From positions 1,798,001 to 1,862,000 of the forward strand of contig OZ218955.1 in assembly GCA_965112735.1 (NCBI GenBank): 64,000 nucleotides of DNA, in the 5' to 3' direction. Positions 1 through 11,883 of this stretch are shown here, piece by piece (within the stretch, counting starts at the first letter, position 1; each line of letters begins with the position of its first letter). Below the pieces are notes generated by a model. That model saw only the letters and a program-made list of their open reading frames with translations. It had not been told where the DNA came from and searched no databases. Source of the stretch: Phaeosaccion multiseriatum. Its lineage: Eukaryota > Ochrophyta, other classes. The translations under genes and the position numbers were made by a program.

Positions 1-770
1 GAGGGGGGGGAGGAGGAGGACGAGGAGGCCGAGAGCACGTCAATCATGTGCGTGCCTGAGGTGCCCTGAGCCACGGCCCGCTCTCCCTCCCTCCCCACCC
101 TTCGTCCTCCGTGCCGCGCACGTACCTTATGTGCGGCTTGCCTCCAGCTCTCGGGCGCCGTGACCACCACCTGCACCGTCCCTCCGATGAAGCCGCTGCA
201 GTTGTCTGCCCCGCACAGACACACTTGCCGTTTCACCAAGCCTCCAAGAGTATCTGCATTATAGTTGTACTCGAGCTCTGCTCCGTTCCATTACACGATA
301 CCATGGGTGAAAGGGGGGTGGGTGGTGGGGTGGGGAAGGATGGGAGGTTGGACGCGAGAAGGTAGTAATGATTCAATGGGGAGTGGTATGTATGCCATTG
401 TCTCTACTTCTCCCCCTCCCCTTCCTCCTCCTCCTCCTCCTCCACCACCACCACCACCCCCACCACCACCCCATCTCCCCTTCCTCCTTCCATTCCCTCA
501 CCTTCTCCCTCCTCGAGGTCTCTGAGCGCCGCAAGCACCACCCTTGGCTCCCCCTGCACGTTCCACTTTTGCAGCTGACAGTTGGGGTCGCAGCTGTGGT
601 TGGCGAAGCGGGCTTCACTGCCCATGGGTGCCGCATCCAACACCAAATTACCGTCGAGAGAGGCAAAGTAAAAGTCTTTGGTTTGACCCTCGGTGCCCAC
701 CAAGCCCAGCCTCTGTCTGCACTCCTCTACGTCGATCACCTCCCCCAAATACTCGCCTGCAGCAAAAGCA

Positions 771-815
<45 letters not shown>

Positions 816-2965
816 CACAGCAGCAACAGCACAGGAGGCACCACAAGAGGCCGGAGGGTGGGGGGTTACAGAAGTTAGCTCAGCTGCTTTAAATTGGACA
901 ATAATGTGGAGTGCGGCAGTGCAGGAGAAGCAACACCCCGGTGCGATTAACTCACTCAGCATGGTTCCAGCAGGGACGGGCCTTTTCTCAGTGAGGCGAA
1001 GCGCCCACCCTCTGCCGTTGTCGGTTCGAAACACCTCGGTGGCAGGGAATGATCGTCGCTGTAGAGCCGTGTTGGCGCAGTAGCGCTTCTCGTTGGTGGT
1101 GCTGCTGTTGTTGGCTTTGGTCGCCTTGGGCCCTCTATTGTTGGGGCCGTCAGGGCCGATGGAGGGGCAGCGATCAGGCACACACTCCATGAATAGCTGC
1201 AACACGCACACACACACGCACACACACACAAGGAAGAACGGGCAACGGCAATAGCAACATCATTGCACAGGGTCAAGGCAGTAGCAGCAGCAGGAGCGAG
1301 CAGCAGAAGCAGCAGCAGCAGCAAGTTGGGCGATGATCAGTGCATATCGGGTGTAGCAAGGGAAGTGAGTAAAAGGGAAGGCGGGATGGGAGCGGAGCTC
1401 TCTCTCCCTCCCTCTCTCTCTCACACACACGCTCTCTCTCTCTTCCTCCCTCTCCCTCCCTCTCTCCTCTCTCACACACACCCTCTCTCTCTCTTCCTCC
1501 CTCTCCCTCCCTCTCTCCTCTCTCACACGCACGCTCTCTCTCCCTCTCCCTCCCTCTCTCCTCTCTCACTTGTCGGTTGATACAATCGGAGCTACATCCC
1601 GTGGCCGGGGTGCAGGAGCACTGGGGGGCATCGTCCTCCGGTATAGAAGCCTTGCTGATGGCCGCGTTGTTCTTGGGGTACAGATTGGACTTGAGCTTCC
1701 TGTACGGGGGGGGCTGAGGTGGTGCCACGTACGTGTGTGTGTGTGTGTGTGTTTCATTGCGGGAGAACACGGGGAAGAGCAAAAGGGTAGGAGATGAGAA
1801 CGGTGGCTGCCCCGGAGCAAGAGCGATAGAGTGTGTGGGGAAATTCTGCACATGCGCCTGCACTCAATGGCAGACAAACCCAAGCCTGATAGGCTGTGCT
1901 TGCTACTAGGCTGTGCATGTCACTACCCTTTATGTCCGTTCGTCCCTCCCTCCCTCCCACCCTTCGCTCCGCTCCCTTCCCTGCAAAGTGCAAAAGGACG
2001 GGTATCTCAACAGCGCAGCGCTCACTGACCTGTGAATACTTTTTCAGGACGGCGTGCTTCCAATCGTGGGGTATGTCAAAGGGGTCTTCCGCACAGCTCT
2101 CTACCCCTCTCTGGGTGTGGTGTGTGGATCTCGAAGAAGAGGGCCATATGCCCAGGGGGAGGTACTCCAGGGGAAGCTTGAAGGCGCGCACAGTCTTGCT
2201 TCGAGCCGCGGCTTTGAGCTTCTTCAGCATCTTCTCGTTGGCCTGGGTTAGGGAAATAAAAAACAAACAAACAAACATACAAACAAACAAACAAACAAAC
2301 AAACAAACAAACAAACAAACAAACAAACGAGGGGCGGGTGCGTGGGTAGGTTAGGTTGAAACTCAGGCATGTTTTCGGGCAGAAGAACAAGATGGAAAGG
2401 CAGAAGAATAGTCTAAGCGCCACCAAGCCAATGAGAAGGCTCCAAGTGGCGATAATGAAGGATGCAACCAAACCTGCTCTCGCTGCCGGTCGGCTCCACT
2501 GCAAACACAAACAGGCATTGGGGTGCCAATAAATGGGAAAGGGGCGGCGTTTGGTGCAGGAAATGCTAGCCTGACACCTCCGCCATCCATTGAGTAAAGA
2601 GGTCTCACTCAACTGCCCAAGCACCTCGTAGAGCGACACTGCAACGCCCTTAAAAAAAACAAGGGTCGCACCTTCATGTCCACAGCGTCCCGAGTCTCTG
2701 CCGCTGCCTTCCCTTTCTTCTTCGCCTTCCCCTTCGCCACCAAGGCGACCGCCGCCACTTCCGCAGCTTCCTGCTGTCGCTTAGAGAGGCTTGGCCGAGC
2801 AGAGCTGTTCCCTCGCCGAGAACCCATCTCGTCCTTAAAAGGTCTCCTTTCCTCCTCCACAGCTTCATCCTCAGCTTTCTCCGGCGCTTCTCCGCCCGCC
2901 ACCTTGTTCTTCTCACTACTCCCCTCACATGACCCTGTTCCACTCCCTCTCCTTCCTCTCGGCAT
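1..2965 (-). CDS. AWS-SET-postSET histone lysine methyltransferase (Set2/ASH1/NSD class), 3' end beyond window
   Basis: Predicted nuclear enzyme that methylates a histone lysine, probably H3K36 from its domain order; cofactor S-adenosylmethionine. Exons on the minus strand: 2965-2672, 2242-2030, 1713-1570, 1196-956, 756-502, 277-126 and 65 to the edge; phases agree throughout. The N-terminus is Lys/Arg/Ala-rich. The AWS zinc module spans the junction at 1570/1196 (CSCTPATGCSSDCINR, then LFMECVPDRCP). SET follows: GRGWALR, EYLGEVIDVEEC, the catalytic RFANHSCDPNCQLQKW, then EELEYNYNADT. The post-SET is CLCGADNCSG. All expected SAM-binding and zinc residues are present. After post-SET a Ser/Pro-rich tail runs off the window. 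A 25-bp stretch near 2490 looks like a micro-exon but would break the frame, so 2672 is joined to 2242. Substrate lysine is inferred, not proven. Confidence 0.85.
1391..1570. repeat. CT/CA-rich tandem repeat in SET-gene intron
   Basis: Three similar roughly 55-bp blocks of CTCTCTCTTCCTCCCTCTCC with CACACA interruptions form a higher-order tandem repeat. It lies between the AWS exon and the SET exon and forms the polypurine (minus-strand) body of that intron. Confidence 0.8.
2258..2331. repeat. (AAAC)n microsatellite
   Basis: An almost uninterrupted AAAC tetranucleotide array lies in the intron upstream of the exon ending at 2242. On the coding (minus) strand it reads as GTTT repeats. Confidence 0.9.
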
Positions 2966-3779
2966 GCTTTGAAAAAAGACCAAGGAAATAGGGAAATCGA
3001 AAAAGGGTAGGCCAATGTGGATTGCTAAAGATTCCTCTACCCAGGTGTGTTGAGGTGACTTAAATTTCAAAGGGACCTGAACCAAAACTGAGAAGGACGA
3101 GGACCGATATCGCTGACGAAGTAGATAGAGACGGCTCCCACGCGCAGGGAGGGAGAGAGGACGTGAAGGAAAGAAGGGAGGGAAGAGTGCACTCGCTTGA
3201 CGCACGAGTGAAGTTCAACAGAGAAAAGGTATCCTAGTCATCAGCGGGGACATTGCACATCACCTCTCTCTCCAGGGTGGTGCCAGCAGGAAGGGCCGAG
3301 GAAGCGGGGGGGGGGGAGAGCAATATAGAGGTGGGCCTGGTGCGGGAACGCAGGGGGGCGACGCAGCCTCTGATACGCAGCTACTGTTTTCCTCTTTAAG
3401 GTGAGCGGGACATGCGGGAGCGTGCATTCCGAAAGTGTCCTACAAATTCATCCGAAGCAACAAGTTTGTCCTGTGTTCCTCGCCTGGTCTCGCCCGTCCG
3501 TGAAGCGCATCCCACTTGCGCCCCCCTCCCTCCTAACGCGCCACCCACAGAGCTCAGAGCTCTGCGCCCTTGGATTTACCACGGCCTTTTTTATACTAGG
3601 TCCAATTCCATGCTTCCATTCCCCCCCTTTTTTTGTCCCCCCCAGGGCCTCTGCGCATCTGTGCACCCCTTTCCTCACTCCGCGTTACTCCTCTCCTCTG
3701 CCCCGTCTGTCTCGGCCCCTCGTCCCCTCCCCACGCAGCCCCCTCTTGATATTGGCGCTGTCGTAAGGGCTTGGAAACC
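2966..3779. promoter_or_regulatory. Divergent intergenic region between SET gene and repeat/PH/TPR gene
   Basis: About 0.8 kb separates two start codons pointing away from each other, so both promoters should lie here. No TATA box or other motif is convincing. The part next to the plus-strand gene is pyrimidine-rich. No further gene is seen. Confidence 0.45.
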
Positions 3780-6700
3780 ATGGCCGCCCCGGCAAGGAAG
3801 AAGGAGCCCATGCCGGTGCCGTCTGCCTTTGACCTCATCAACTTCTGCGGCATGTGCTTCTCGGCCAACGATGATGAAAACCTGCCCCCGTCGACGATGG
3901 AGGACTACCCTGGAAACGCAGAGGAGGACGAGCCAGAGTCGGCGAGGCCTGCGTTCGGCGCCAAGCCCAAATGGCCCCCTGTCGCCACCAACTACCTAGG
4001 GAGGAAAGACTCCGCATCTTCGAATACCAGCGAGGGGGGGGGGGATTCCGCGCGCCAGTGGCCCGCCCTCGCCGGCTCCACACATTCCAAGCCCAAGTGG
4101 CCCCCTGTCGCTACCAACTACCTGGGAAGGAAGGATTCAGCGTCTTCAAACACCAGCGAAGGAGAGGCGAAGCCGCAGTGGCCCGCTCTGGCAGGCTCTT
4201 CAAGTCGCAATGGCAGTGGTAGTGTTAGCGGCAGTGGCGGTGTGAAGCCCAAGTGGCCCCCTGTCGCTACCAGCTACCTGCCGAGGAAGGACTCTGCTTC
4301 GTCCAACACGAGTGAAGCGGCAGCGATAGCAACATCTGGCCAGCCCGTTCCTCCACCGGTTGCCGCTGCTGCTGCTGCTGCTGCCCAGACCGGCAGGCAT
4401 CTACCGCCGAAGGAAGCGGCGGAAGCAGCGTCGTCTGCGAATGGCAAGCCCAAGTGGCCCCCTGTCGCCACCAGCTACCTGCAGAGAAAGGATTCAGCTG
4501 CGTCGAACACCAGTGAAGGAGGAGGAGGAGGAGGAGGAGGAGGAGGAGGAGCGCGTCCTAGTGCCGCAGCAACAGCAGCACCTGCCACCAGCTCCAGCGG
4601 GGATGAGGCACCAAAGGAGGCACAAGCGGCTTCAGCTGCCGGTGGGGTGCCGGAGGCGAACAGCAATGGGGTGCAGAGTGGACAGAAAGTTGGGGCTGCT
4701 GTATTACCAACTGCAGCGGATTCACCGCTGAAGGAGGTGAGGACCGCACCCAACCCTTTCCGATGGTCCCCATACCCCCTTTTTTTGTCACTGTGGGTGC
4801 GTGTTTAGGTTGATTCCTTACTCTAACCCTCGAAGAGTATGGTCAATGCGATTCCCTGCCTGTGTCAACTTTCTGTGTGTCGCCCCCCCGCCCCCCCCTT
4901 TCTTACACCCTCCCTCTCTCTCTCTCTCGTCCGTGCTTTGGAAAACAGGGCGAGAGCAGCAGCGACCCGAGCGGCAGCAGCAGGTTCAACAGTGGGGGGG
5001 GTAAGCGGGCCCCCGCCGTCGCAGAAGCGAGTATCTTGGACGTGATCAACGCCACGTGGAAGGGAGAGACGGGAGGGCCAGCCAAGAAGAAGAAAAACAA
5101 GTCGCCGACGGACGCTGCTGGGGCGGGCGGGCCGGTGGGAGTATTGCCGCTGCAGGGGGGGGGCAGCGAGGTGACGATGCTGAAGGTGTTGGACAGTGAC
5201 ACGAAGGCGTCGACGGGAGGAGGAGGAGGAGGAGGAGGAGGAGGAGGAGGAGCAGCAGCTGGGGTAGCAGCAGCTGGGGCAGCAGTGGCTGGTGCCTTGG
5301 CTGTGGGAGGGGGGGAACAAGGGCAAGGGCAAGGCAGCAAGATGGGGCCCGCCCCCGCCGCTGCTCTTCCTCCTCCGCCTTCTTCTTCTGGCCAGGCCTT
5401 GCAAGGGAAAGTGAAACTGTCGCTGTCGGATAGGTCAGCGCAGCTAGCGGAGCGACTGACCGGACAGGAGGGGGAGGAGGCGGAAGAGAAGACGGAGGAG
5501 GGTAGGGTTGCGCGACAAGGGGAGAAGGGATTGTCAGCAGAAGACGCCGCAAGGGGAGTGGGGGCAGGTGGGGTTGGGGTGGGCGGCGGAGGAGGGGGAG
5601 GAGGACAAGCACGCGGTCTGAGCCAAGTACCGGAGGAAGGCTCGAGATTCGAACCGGAGGAAGGCGCAAGGTCCTTCGGGTGGGCCGAGCAGCAGCTGGA
5701 GCAGATCAATGAGGAGGAAGGGGAGGAGAAGAAGTGGGGGGGTGATGACAGCCCAGTGTCCAGTGGGAATGGAAGGGGGGGAGGAGAGAGGCCGGTGCTG
5801 AACAACCCCAGGGCTGAGCTGGCGAGGAAGAAGAGCGAGAAGGCCTTGCGCATGGCTCGAATGGCCGACAAGGAGAGGGTCATTGCGCATGAAGACTCCA
5901 AGCAGGTATGTGGGCGGGTGGTAAGTGTGTGGGGGGTTGCTTCCCTCCCCCCTCTTCTCTTCTTGTGTGTGTTTACTACAAACACAATTGGTTCGCCCTT
6001 CCTCTTGTTCATTGCTGTCGATGCTCTCTTGCTACAGATTTGTTGCTGATTGTGTGTGTTTAACTCTTCGAGCGCCGCTTCCTTACACTTGCCGAACTTT
6101 TGCCGTTTCGTGCCCTCCTATCCCTGTCCCAATGCAATCCGTACCCTGCCCCTGACCCTGACCCTGACCCTCCCCCCACTCTACTGTTGGGGTCTGTGGT
6201 GGGTGTTCATACATATCGACCAACGCACACATAGCGCAAGTACACGGAACGGGCGGCACAGGAGCGAAAGAGCTACCGAGACGCGTTGGTAAAGGTGAGG
6301 GAGGAGCTCCTCAAGGGGATGCACGTGAGTAAGCGCTCCACTGGGGAGGGCGTCATTAGCCGAGCGGCCTGGAAGGACCGGATTATCTCGCTCGACGACA
6401 GGTAAGGAGGAAGGGGAGGGATATAGGAGGGAGGAGGGGGGGGGGGGGAGGAGGAAGAGGAGGCGGAGGAGGAGGAGGAGGAGGAGGAGGAGGAGGAGGA
6501 GAAGGGAGAGGAGGAGGAGCAGTAGCGGCAGCAGGAGGAGGAGGAGGAGGAGGAGGAGGAGGAGGAGGAGGAGGAGGACTGTAGGGGTCGTCAAGGATCT
6601 CTCCTCCCCCTGCCCATTCCCTCGTGTGTCCGTCGTGCTCGCCGCCCACCGTTCTTCTCTATTCCTCGGTTTCTCTTGCTTCTCTTTTTGTCTTCCTCTC

Positions 6701-8007
6701 TCCCTCCCTCCGTCCCTCCCATTGACTTACTGACCTCAGGGATTCGTACCTGGTGGTATCCAAGAAGAGGAGCAAGACGGCAGACAAATTCGTTGACTTC
6801 GACGAGCTCGAAGAGGTTTGTGCGCTGGTATGCGTGTGTGTGTCTGTCGTACTTTTAGAGGCATTTGAAAATCAGGCACAATGTTTTCCTTGTCACCTTG
6901 TGTGTTTCTTCCTCCCTTCCTCTCTCTCTCACTCAGTCAAACACTCAAACAAGCAGAACTAACACACACACGTACACGTACGATACATGCACAGGTTGTC
7001 GACGACGCGTCTGCAAAGACGGCAACCTTGCTGTTACGCAAGGCGAGCAGCGGAGACGAATCCAAGTGGAGCTTCCGCCTGGCGGACGATAAGCAGCACC
7101 TGTACCCTTCCTTCCTCGCCTACCTCAAACTCCGGCTAGAGTTCAAGTACAGAAACGCGGTGGTAGAGGAGGAAAAGCGACTCGGTACAGACAATGTGTC
7201 GGTGGCCAAGACGCTTGCGAAGCTGACGTCCATCATGCTTTCGGAGGTACGTGAAAGAGCAAGAGTAAAGCTTTAGAGTAAAGGCACAGGGAACTAGACA
7301 AGAGAGAAAAGAGGCGAGAGGAGAGAGAGAGCAGATAGACAGAGCGAGAGGAGAGGGACGAGAGCGGCGGAGGAATGGCAATGGATGTGGCCCAATCCAG
7401 TGAGGGAGAACGGCCGTATAGGGAGGCAGGAGCTTTTCCTTCGCCCCATTCGTACGCCGAAGCAACACTAAGCCCTCCTCCTCCTCCTCCTCCTCCTCCT
7501 CCTCCTCCTCCCCTCTCCCTACCTCTTCCCCCATTCCCCACAGAACAAGTTGGAGGAGAGCACCCCCCTGGTGAAGAAGTCTCTCTCCATCGAGTCCACT
7601 GTGTTCGGCCCCGACAACCCTCAGACGCTGCGCACCTTGCAGACGCTCAAGGACATTCTCATCAAACAGGTCAGTTGTCAGTTGTCAGTTGCTCGTCCAA
7701 CTTGATCTTTCTCTCTCTTTCTCTCTCTCTCTCGGTCGGTCGGTCTGTCTGTCTGTCTGTGTGCCTCCTCTCTCTCTCTCTCAGCAGTGCAGTCTTCTTA
7801 TCTCAAGTCCTTTTACTGTGTGTGTGTTTTTTTGTTTTTTTTACTCTTTGTCCTTTTGTCTGTCGTCCTTATTTGTGACAGGGGCGGGACAAGGAGGCCA
7901 CCGACCTGGAGAACAGCGCTCGGCTGACCAAAATGATGGACGACAGCGCCCTCGACTCCGCGGGCAGTGTGGCGTCAGGAGGGGCGAAGGAAAAACCTTG
8001 GCAATAG
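3780..8007 (+). CDS. Scaffold-like protein with RKDS repeats, PH-like domain and kinesin-light-chain-type TPRs
   Basis: Not assigned to a named family. The 886-aa model has seven exons: 3780-4736, 4949-5905, 6235-6401, 6740-6815, 6995-7246, 7544-7669 and 7882-8007. The ATG at 3780 sits in the good context AACCATGGC. It opens with PSAFDLINFCGMCF, which resembles the NAF motif of CIPK kinases. Four copies of a module follow: KPKWPPVATxYL, one variable residue, then RKDSASSNTSE, spaced by Gly/Ala linkers and QWPALAG. Long Gly and Glu tracts come next. Residues encoded from about 6270 to 7150 read like a PH fold (WKDRIISLDDRDSYLVV ... WSFRLADDKQHLYPSFLAYL). The C-terminus (VAKTLAKL, LEESTPLVKKSLSIE, DNPQTLRTLQTL) looks like two kinesin-light-chain TPR units. 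A membrane-binding, phospho-regulated adaptor is an inference only. Confidence 0.75.
6441..6577. repeat. (GGA/GAG)n purine tract
   Basis: A GGA-dominated run with a short break near 6520 lies in the intron after the exon ending at 6401. It is noncoding; apparent long poly-Leu or poly-Pro frames on the opposite strand are artefacts of the repeat. Confidence 0.85.
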
Positions 8008-8884
8008 TCGCTGTCGGCTCTTTTGAAGGCAGATGGAGGGACGCGTATGGAGCGACGCCTGAGGGGGGGCTTCCATCGAGGCGGGGGCGGGCGTCTATTG
8101 TTGCCAAGTGTATTATAAAGGGGTGAGGGAGGGGGGAGGAGAGCACTTGTGCTTAGCCCGGTTCATAGGGTATGTATGTCACGTCTATAGGCGACACACA
8201 AAGGAGGGTTACATTAGGTTAGGTTACGAATGAATTAGAGGGAGGGGGGGCAAGACGAGTGGAGGGAGATGGGGAGTGGATGTGAGGCAGACAGGAGGAA
8301 CGAATCACTTCAATCACTTCACTCGAGAGTTTATAGCACTTCAGTGCTTGCTTCAGCATTTAGGAACCAATACGATCGCGGGCATACCTCCGTTTGTTAG
8401 AGAAGCAATAACTGTAGCACCAACAGATTTAGAAAAAAGAAGAAAGGATGTCAAACTAATAAACATTCCACAGAAGAGTAGGGAAAGTACCAAGCGTCAC
8501 AAGCGGTAAGAGGTTGCAGCAGCAGCAACAGCAGTTGAAGTGAAGAGAGTGTATTCATTTGTCTATTCGTATGTACATTGTGGTAAGTAAGTTGGTACGT
8601 CGGTCTCCTCCTCCTCCTCCTCCTCCCCCTCCACCTCCTCCCCCTGCTCCTCCTCCCTCCTCCGCCTCCTCCTCCTCCTCCTCCCTCCTCCTCCTCCTCC
8701 TCCTCCTCCTCCCTCCTCTTCCTCGCCCTCTTGTTCTTTCTCCTCCTCCTCCTTCCTCCTCCTCCTCCTCCTCCTCCTCCTCCTCCTGCCTCCTCTTCCT
8801 CGCCCTCGGGCGAGTGAGACAATGAGCCCTGATCAAGCAGGGGCGAGGGAGGGGCAAGTCACCGACGCTTCTGCAGCCTCCAAT
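8008..8884. other. Convergent 3' region between PH/TPR gene and PRMT10
   Basis: Both flanking genes end here. It contains TTAGGTTAGGTTACG near 8214, an AATAAA at 8458-8463 that could serve the plus-strand transcript, and the large CTC repeat at 8605-8812. No coding region is supported. Confidence 0.5.
8605..8812. repeat. (CCT)n pyrimidine tract
   Basis: About 200 bp of CTC/CCT trinucleotides with interruptions lies just downstream of the PRMT10 stop codon on that gene's strand. Long Arg, Glu and Pro frames here are repeat artefacts. Confidence 0.85.
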
Positions 8885-11883
8885 TCACGACATTTGATAT
8901 GTCTTGGACCACTTGATGACCTCGGACGGCTTTCCTCCAGTGGCTGCCTTCTTGCCCTTCTCCCCCTCCTCCTCACCATCCTCACGACTATCATCAGCAT
9001 GCGTACTGCCCTCCTCGTCTTCATCCGGGCGAGCCACCTTTGTGACTGTGTGACTGAACTTGACGTCATAGAGGCGCTTGTTACTGTCTTGGCGTGTGAG
9101 GGCGATGCTTCCCTCAATGCTGCACCTCGGCCACACATCGCATGCCTCCTGCGAAAGGGCGGAGATACGAGGGTGCAGTACACGTAAGAAAGAAAAAAAG
9201 AAGAAAGGGAGAAAGAAATATCGCTGGTAGAGGAAGGTCAGGGGTGAGGGTCAGGGTCAGGGTCATGGTCAGGATCAGAGAGGAGTGGGCCCTCCGGTGC
9301 ATCGTCACCATTAAACTAAACGTCTGGCTTAAAGACGCTTGAAAACGGACACACAAAACCACACACACACCAACCAACCAACCAACCAACCAAGCAACCA
9401 ACCAACCAACCAACCTTGAAGTAGAAGACCTGCTGCCCCCAGTGGGTGTACCCATTCTCGGGTGCGGTACTCAGTGTGACCCACTCACTGGCCGGGTTCT
9501 GCTCCGAACCTCTAAAGTCCACGGTGAACCAACCCGCATAGCCGCTGATCCTCGCCTCTTCCTCAATGGGGTCGAAGCTGAAGTTTGTGGACGTTACACC
9601 TGCTGCCTCCTCCATTGTGCATGTGTTGAGGTCGAAGGTGGCAATCATCGCCTGTTGCGTGGGTGTGTGGGTGTTTGTGCGTGGGGGGGTTAGGGTTAGG
9701 GTAAGGGTGAGAGTGAGGGTGAGGGTGAGGTGAGTGCAAGGGTGGTCGGGGGAGATGATGGCAGTGGATGTGGAGGAGGAGGAGGAGGAGGAGGAGGAGG
9801 AGGAGGAGAAGGAGAAGGAGAAGGAGGAGTAGTACGCGCACGCACGCACGCACGCACTCACCTCGTCTCCTACTATCTGCCTGGGCTGCAACTCCGTCCA
9901 GAAGCCCGAGCCTAAGAAGTAGGACTCCTGCTCCGTCTCGTAGCCCTTCTCGATGGCGCTCATGTCGAGGTTGTAGTAACGCTGCGTCTCGTCCTTGAAG
10001 CTGTGCCTATGGGGGGTGAGTGGATGGCAGTGGATGGGGTGAATGGCTGTGGGTGAGTGGGTGTGATGGTACGGACTAGAGGGACCCTGCACTCATTCAC
10101 ACTCTCATGCAGTCACGCACGCACCCACCAACCCACCCACCCATCACACTCACTCCCTCCCTCAACTCACCACTCTTGCATGGAGGATATACAGTCTTGC
10201 ATCTTTCTAAGTCGGTCCTGCTCATACTTGACGAGGCCAATGTACATAGTAGCGTGACTTGGGTACATTGCGCCACCCACTTTCATAAACTTGTCTCTGG
10301 CACGGATGAGACTGTCCAGCATGCTCTCTCTGAGGAGGAAGTAGCCCATCCACTCCGACACGATGATGTCGACTTTGCAGGGCAGCTCGAGCTTCTCCAC
10401 GCTGTGAAGGGAGTGAGTGAGTGAGTGAGTGAGTGAGTGAGGGAGGGAGGGAGGGAGTGAGTGAGTGAATGAGTGAATGAGTGAGTGAACGAATGAGTGA
10501 GTGAGGGGACAGACGAGGACAAGAGGGGGGGGCGGCTTTGTTACAGCGGGCTCTGGGGCCTCCTCGCCCCCCGACCACTCATCTTCGCTTACTACTGACT
10601 TCCCCCCAGCAAGTGGCGGCGCCATTTGTGAGGAAGTGTCCTCCCAACTTGCCACCATACTACTCACGTGGTCTGGATGACCTCCACGATCCCCCCCAGC
10701 CCGTTCTTCTCCACAAGCTTCTTGGCGCTCTTGGCCATGTCCGTGAACTCCACTGCGTACACCTGCCACGTGGGTGTGCACGCACGTACATACGGATGGA
10801 TGGATGGGTGAATGGATGGATGGATGGATGGATGGATGGATGAATGGATAGATGAATGGATAGATGGATGGATGGGTGGATGCATGGATGGATGAATGGA
10901 TAGATGGATGGATGGGTGGATGGATGGGTGGGTGGGTGGATGCATGGATCGATGGACGGATGGATAGATAGATAGATAGATAGGTAGGTACATAGATAGA
11001 TAGGTGGGTGGATGGATGGATGGATAGATGGGTGGATGGATGGATGGATGGATAGATGGATGGATAGATAGGTGGTGGATGGATCCATGGACGGATGGAT
11101 GGTGGCAACGAGGGATAGATAGAAAAGACATCAGCGTCGTGCTCAAAAGCGATGGATGGGTGTATACTTGCCATTGCAAGGTGCGGGACCTTTCCACCCA
11201 CCCACATACCCCACTCCTCTCCCCCACCTCCTCCTTTCTCCATCGTCCATCCACTGCCATCCCCCGCACCTTCTTGGCGCCTGCCTGCGCCGCCCACATG
11301 GCGAGCACTCCACTGCCCGTGCCCACATCGAGCACCACCTTGTCCTTGAACTGGTCGACGTTGCTCATGATGGCCGAGTGGTAGGCGTTCATGCGCAGGT
11401 GGTCGGCAAGCATCTGCTTCTGGTGGTAGAGGCTGGCGTACGCGCAGAAATCTGGGTGTGGGTGAGGGGGGTGGGGGGTGGGGGGGGGGGGGTGGCGGTG
11501 CAGGAGGAGAGGGGTTAGAACAGCAACCCCTTCTGGACAGACATGGGGGGGCGGACGTTTGGATTTGATCCGGCTGACAAGGTCTCCAACCATCTTCTCC
11601 CCTTTCCTCCCAAATGTGCTCCCTCCCGATCCCCTCCCCCCCCCCAGATCCCCCCCAAGGGGGGCCAGACACACCAAGTAGGGTGACGGTAGTGCAAGAC
11701 TGCGAGCGAGCGAGCAAACAAAAACAAGCACTTACAATTTGCCACGTCCTCGGCTCCTCCCACATTCTGCGTCCTGCCCGACTTTACGGCGCCCGCCGGT
11801 GGGGCAGGGGGCGGAGCGACAGCCCCAGCGTTGCCACCATTGGGTGCCAGGACCCTACCCGAGCCGCTACCCTGAGCCGCCAT
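8885..11883 (-). CDS. PRMT10: Protein arginine N-methyltransferase, plant/algal PRMT10 type
   Basis: Type I arginine methyltransferase that transfers methyl from S-adenosylmethionine to protein arginines such as histone tails. Seven exons: 11883-11736, 11451-11270, 10762-10668, 10401-10171, 10006-9862, 9651-9415 and 9148-8885; 433 aa, in frame throughout. Motif I is [12 protein letters not shown] and post-I is VYAVEF. The double-E loop is [13 protein letters not shown], with both catalytic glutamates. The THW loop is [10 protein letters not shown]. The YPSHATMY strand, the RYYNLDM segment and [10 protein letters not shown] match plant PRMT10 better than PRMT1 or CARM1. It is slightly longer than the roughly 380-aa Arabidopsis protein because of a low-complexity N-terminus and an acidic insertion ([16 protein letters not shown]) near the C-terminus. 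Confidence 0.93.
9686..9735. repeat. Interstitial telomere-like repeat in PRMT10 intron
   Basis: Two perfect TTAGGG units are followed by decaying TAAGGG, TGAGAG and TGAGGG variants inside the intron between the exons ending at 9862 and starting at 9651. Related GGGTCA-type repeats occur at 9241-9275. Confidence 0.75.
10405..10505. repeat. (GTGA)n tetranucleotide repeat
   Basis: Tandem GTGA and GGGA units fill the start of a PRMT10 intron immediately upstream of the exon beginning at 10401. Confidence 0.85.
10793..11103. repeat. (GGAT)n minisatellite in PRMT10 intron
   Basis: About 300 bp of GGAT/GGGT/AGAT tetranucleotides occupy most of the intron between the exons starting at 10762 and ending at 11270. 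Long Ile/His/Pro/Ser frames on the minus strand are repeat artefacts. Confidence 0.9.

Noticed and set aside
2483-2510. 25-bp micro-exon in the SET gene (encoding WSRPAARA) flanked by CAG and GT
   Set aside because: Its length would shift the frame of the next exon, which must read ANEKMLKKLKAAARSK. Skipping it keeps phase 0.
4903-6012. 369-aa minus-strand open frame opposite the repeat/PH/TPR gene
   Set aside because: It is Ser/Pro/Ala-rich mirror translation of Gly/Glu-rich exon 2. The plus strand has the splice sites and domain continuity.
6181-6649. Long poly-Leu/poly-Pro open frames on the minus strand
   Set aside because: They are translations of an intronic GGA/GAG microsatellite and have no start context, domain or splice support.
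8451-8857. Arg/Glu/Gly-rich open frames on both strands
   Set aside because: They are produced entirely by the CCT/AGG repeat in the 3' spacer between two gene ends.
10793-11103. Possible CRISPR-like or structured repeat array (regular GGAT units)
   Set aside because: It is a simple tetranucleotide repeat with no spacer-repeat structure, inside an intron of a eukaryotic gene.
10660-11765. Long His/Pro/Ser/Ile minus-strand open frames of 140-530 aa over the PRMT10 locus
   Set aside because: They read through PRMT10 introns and the GGAT repeat. The splice-consistent PRMT10 model uses only the conserved parts.
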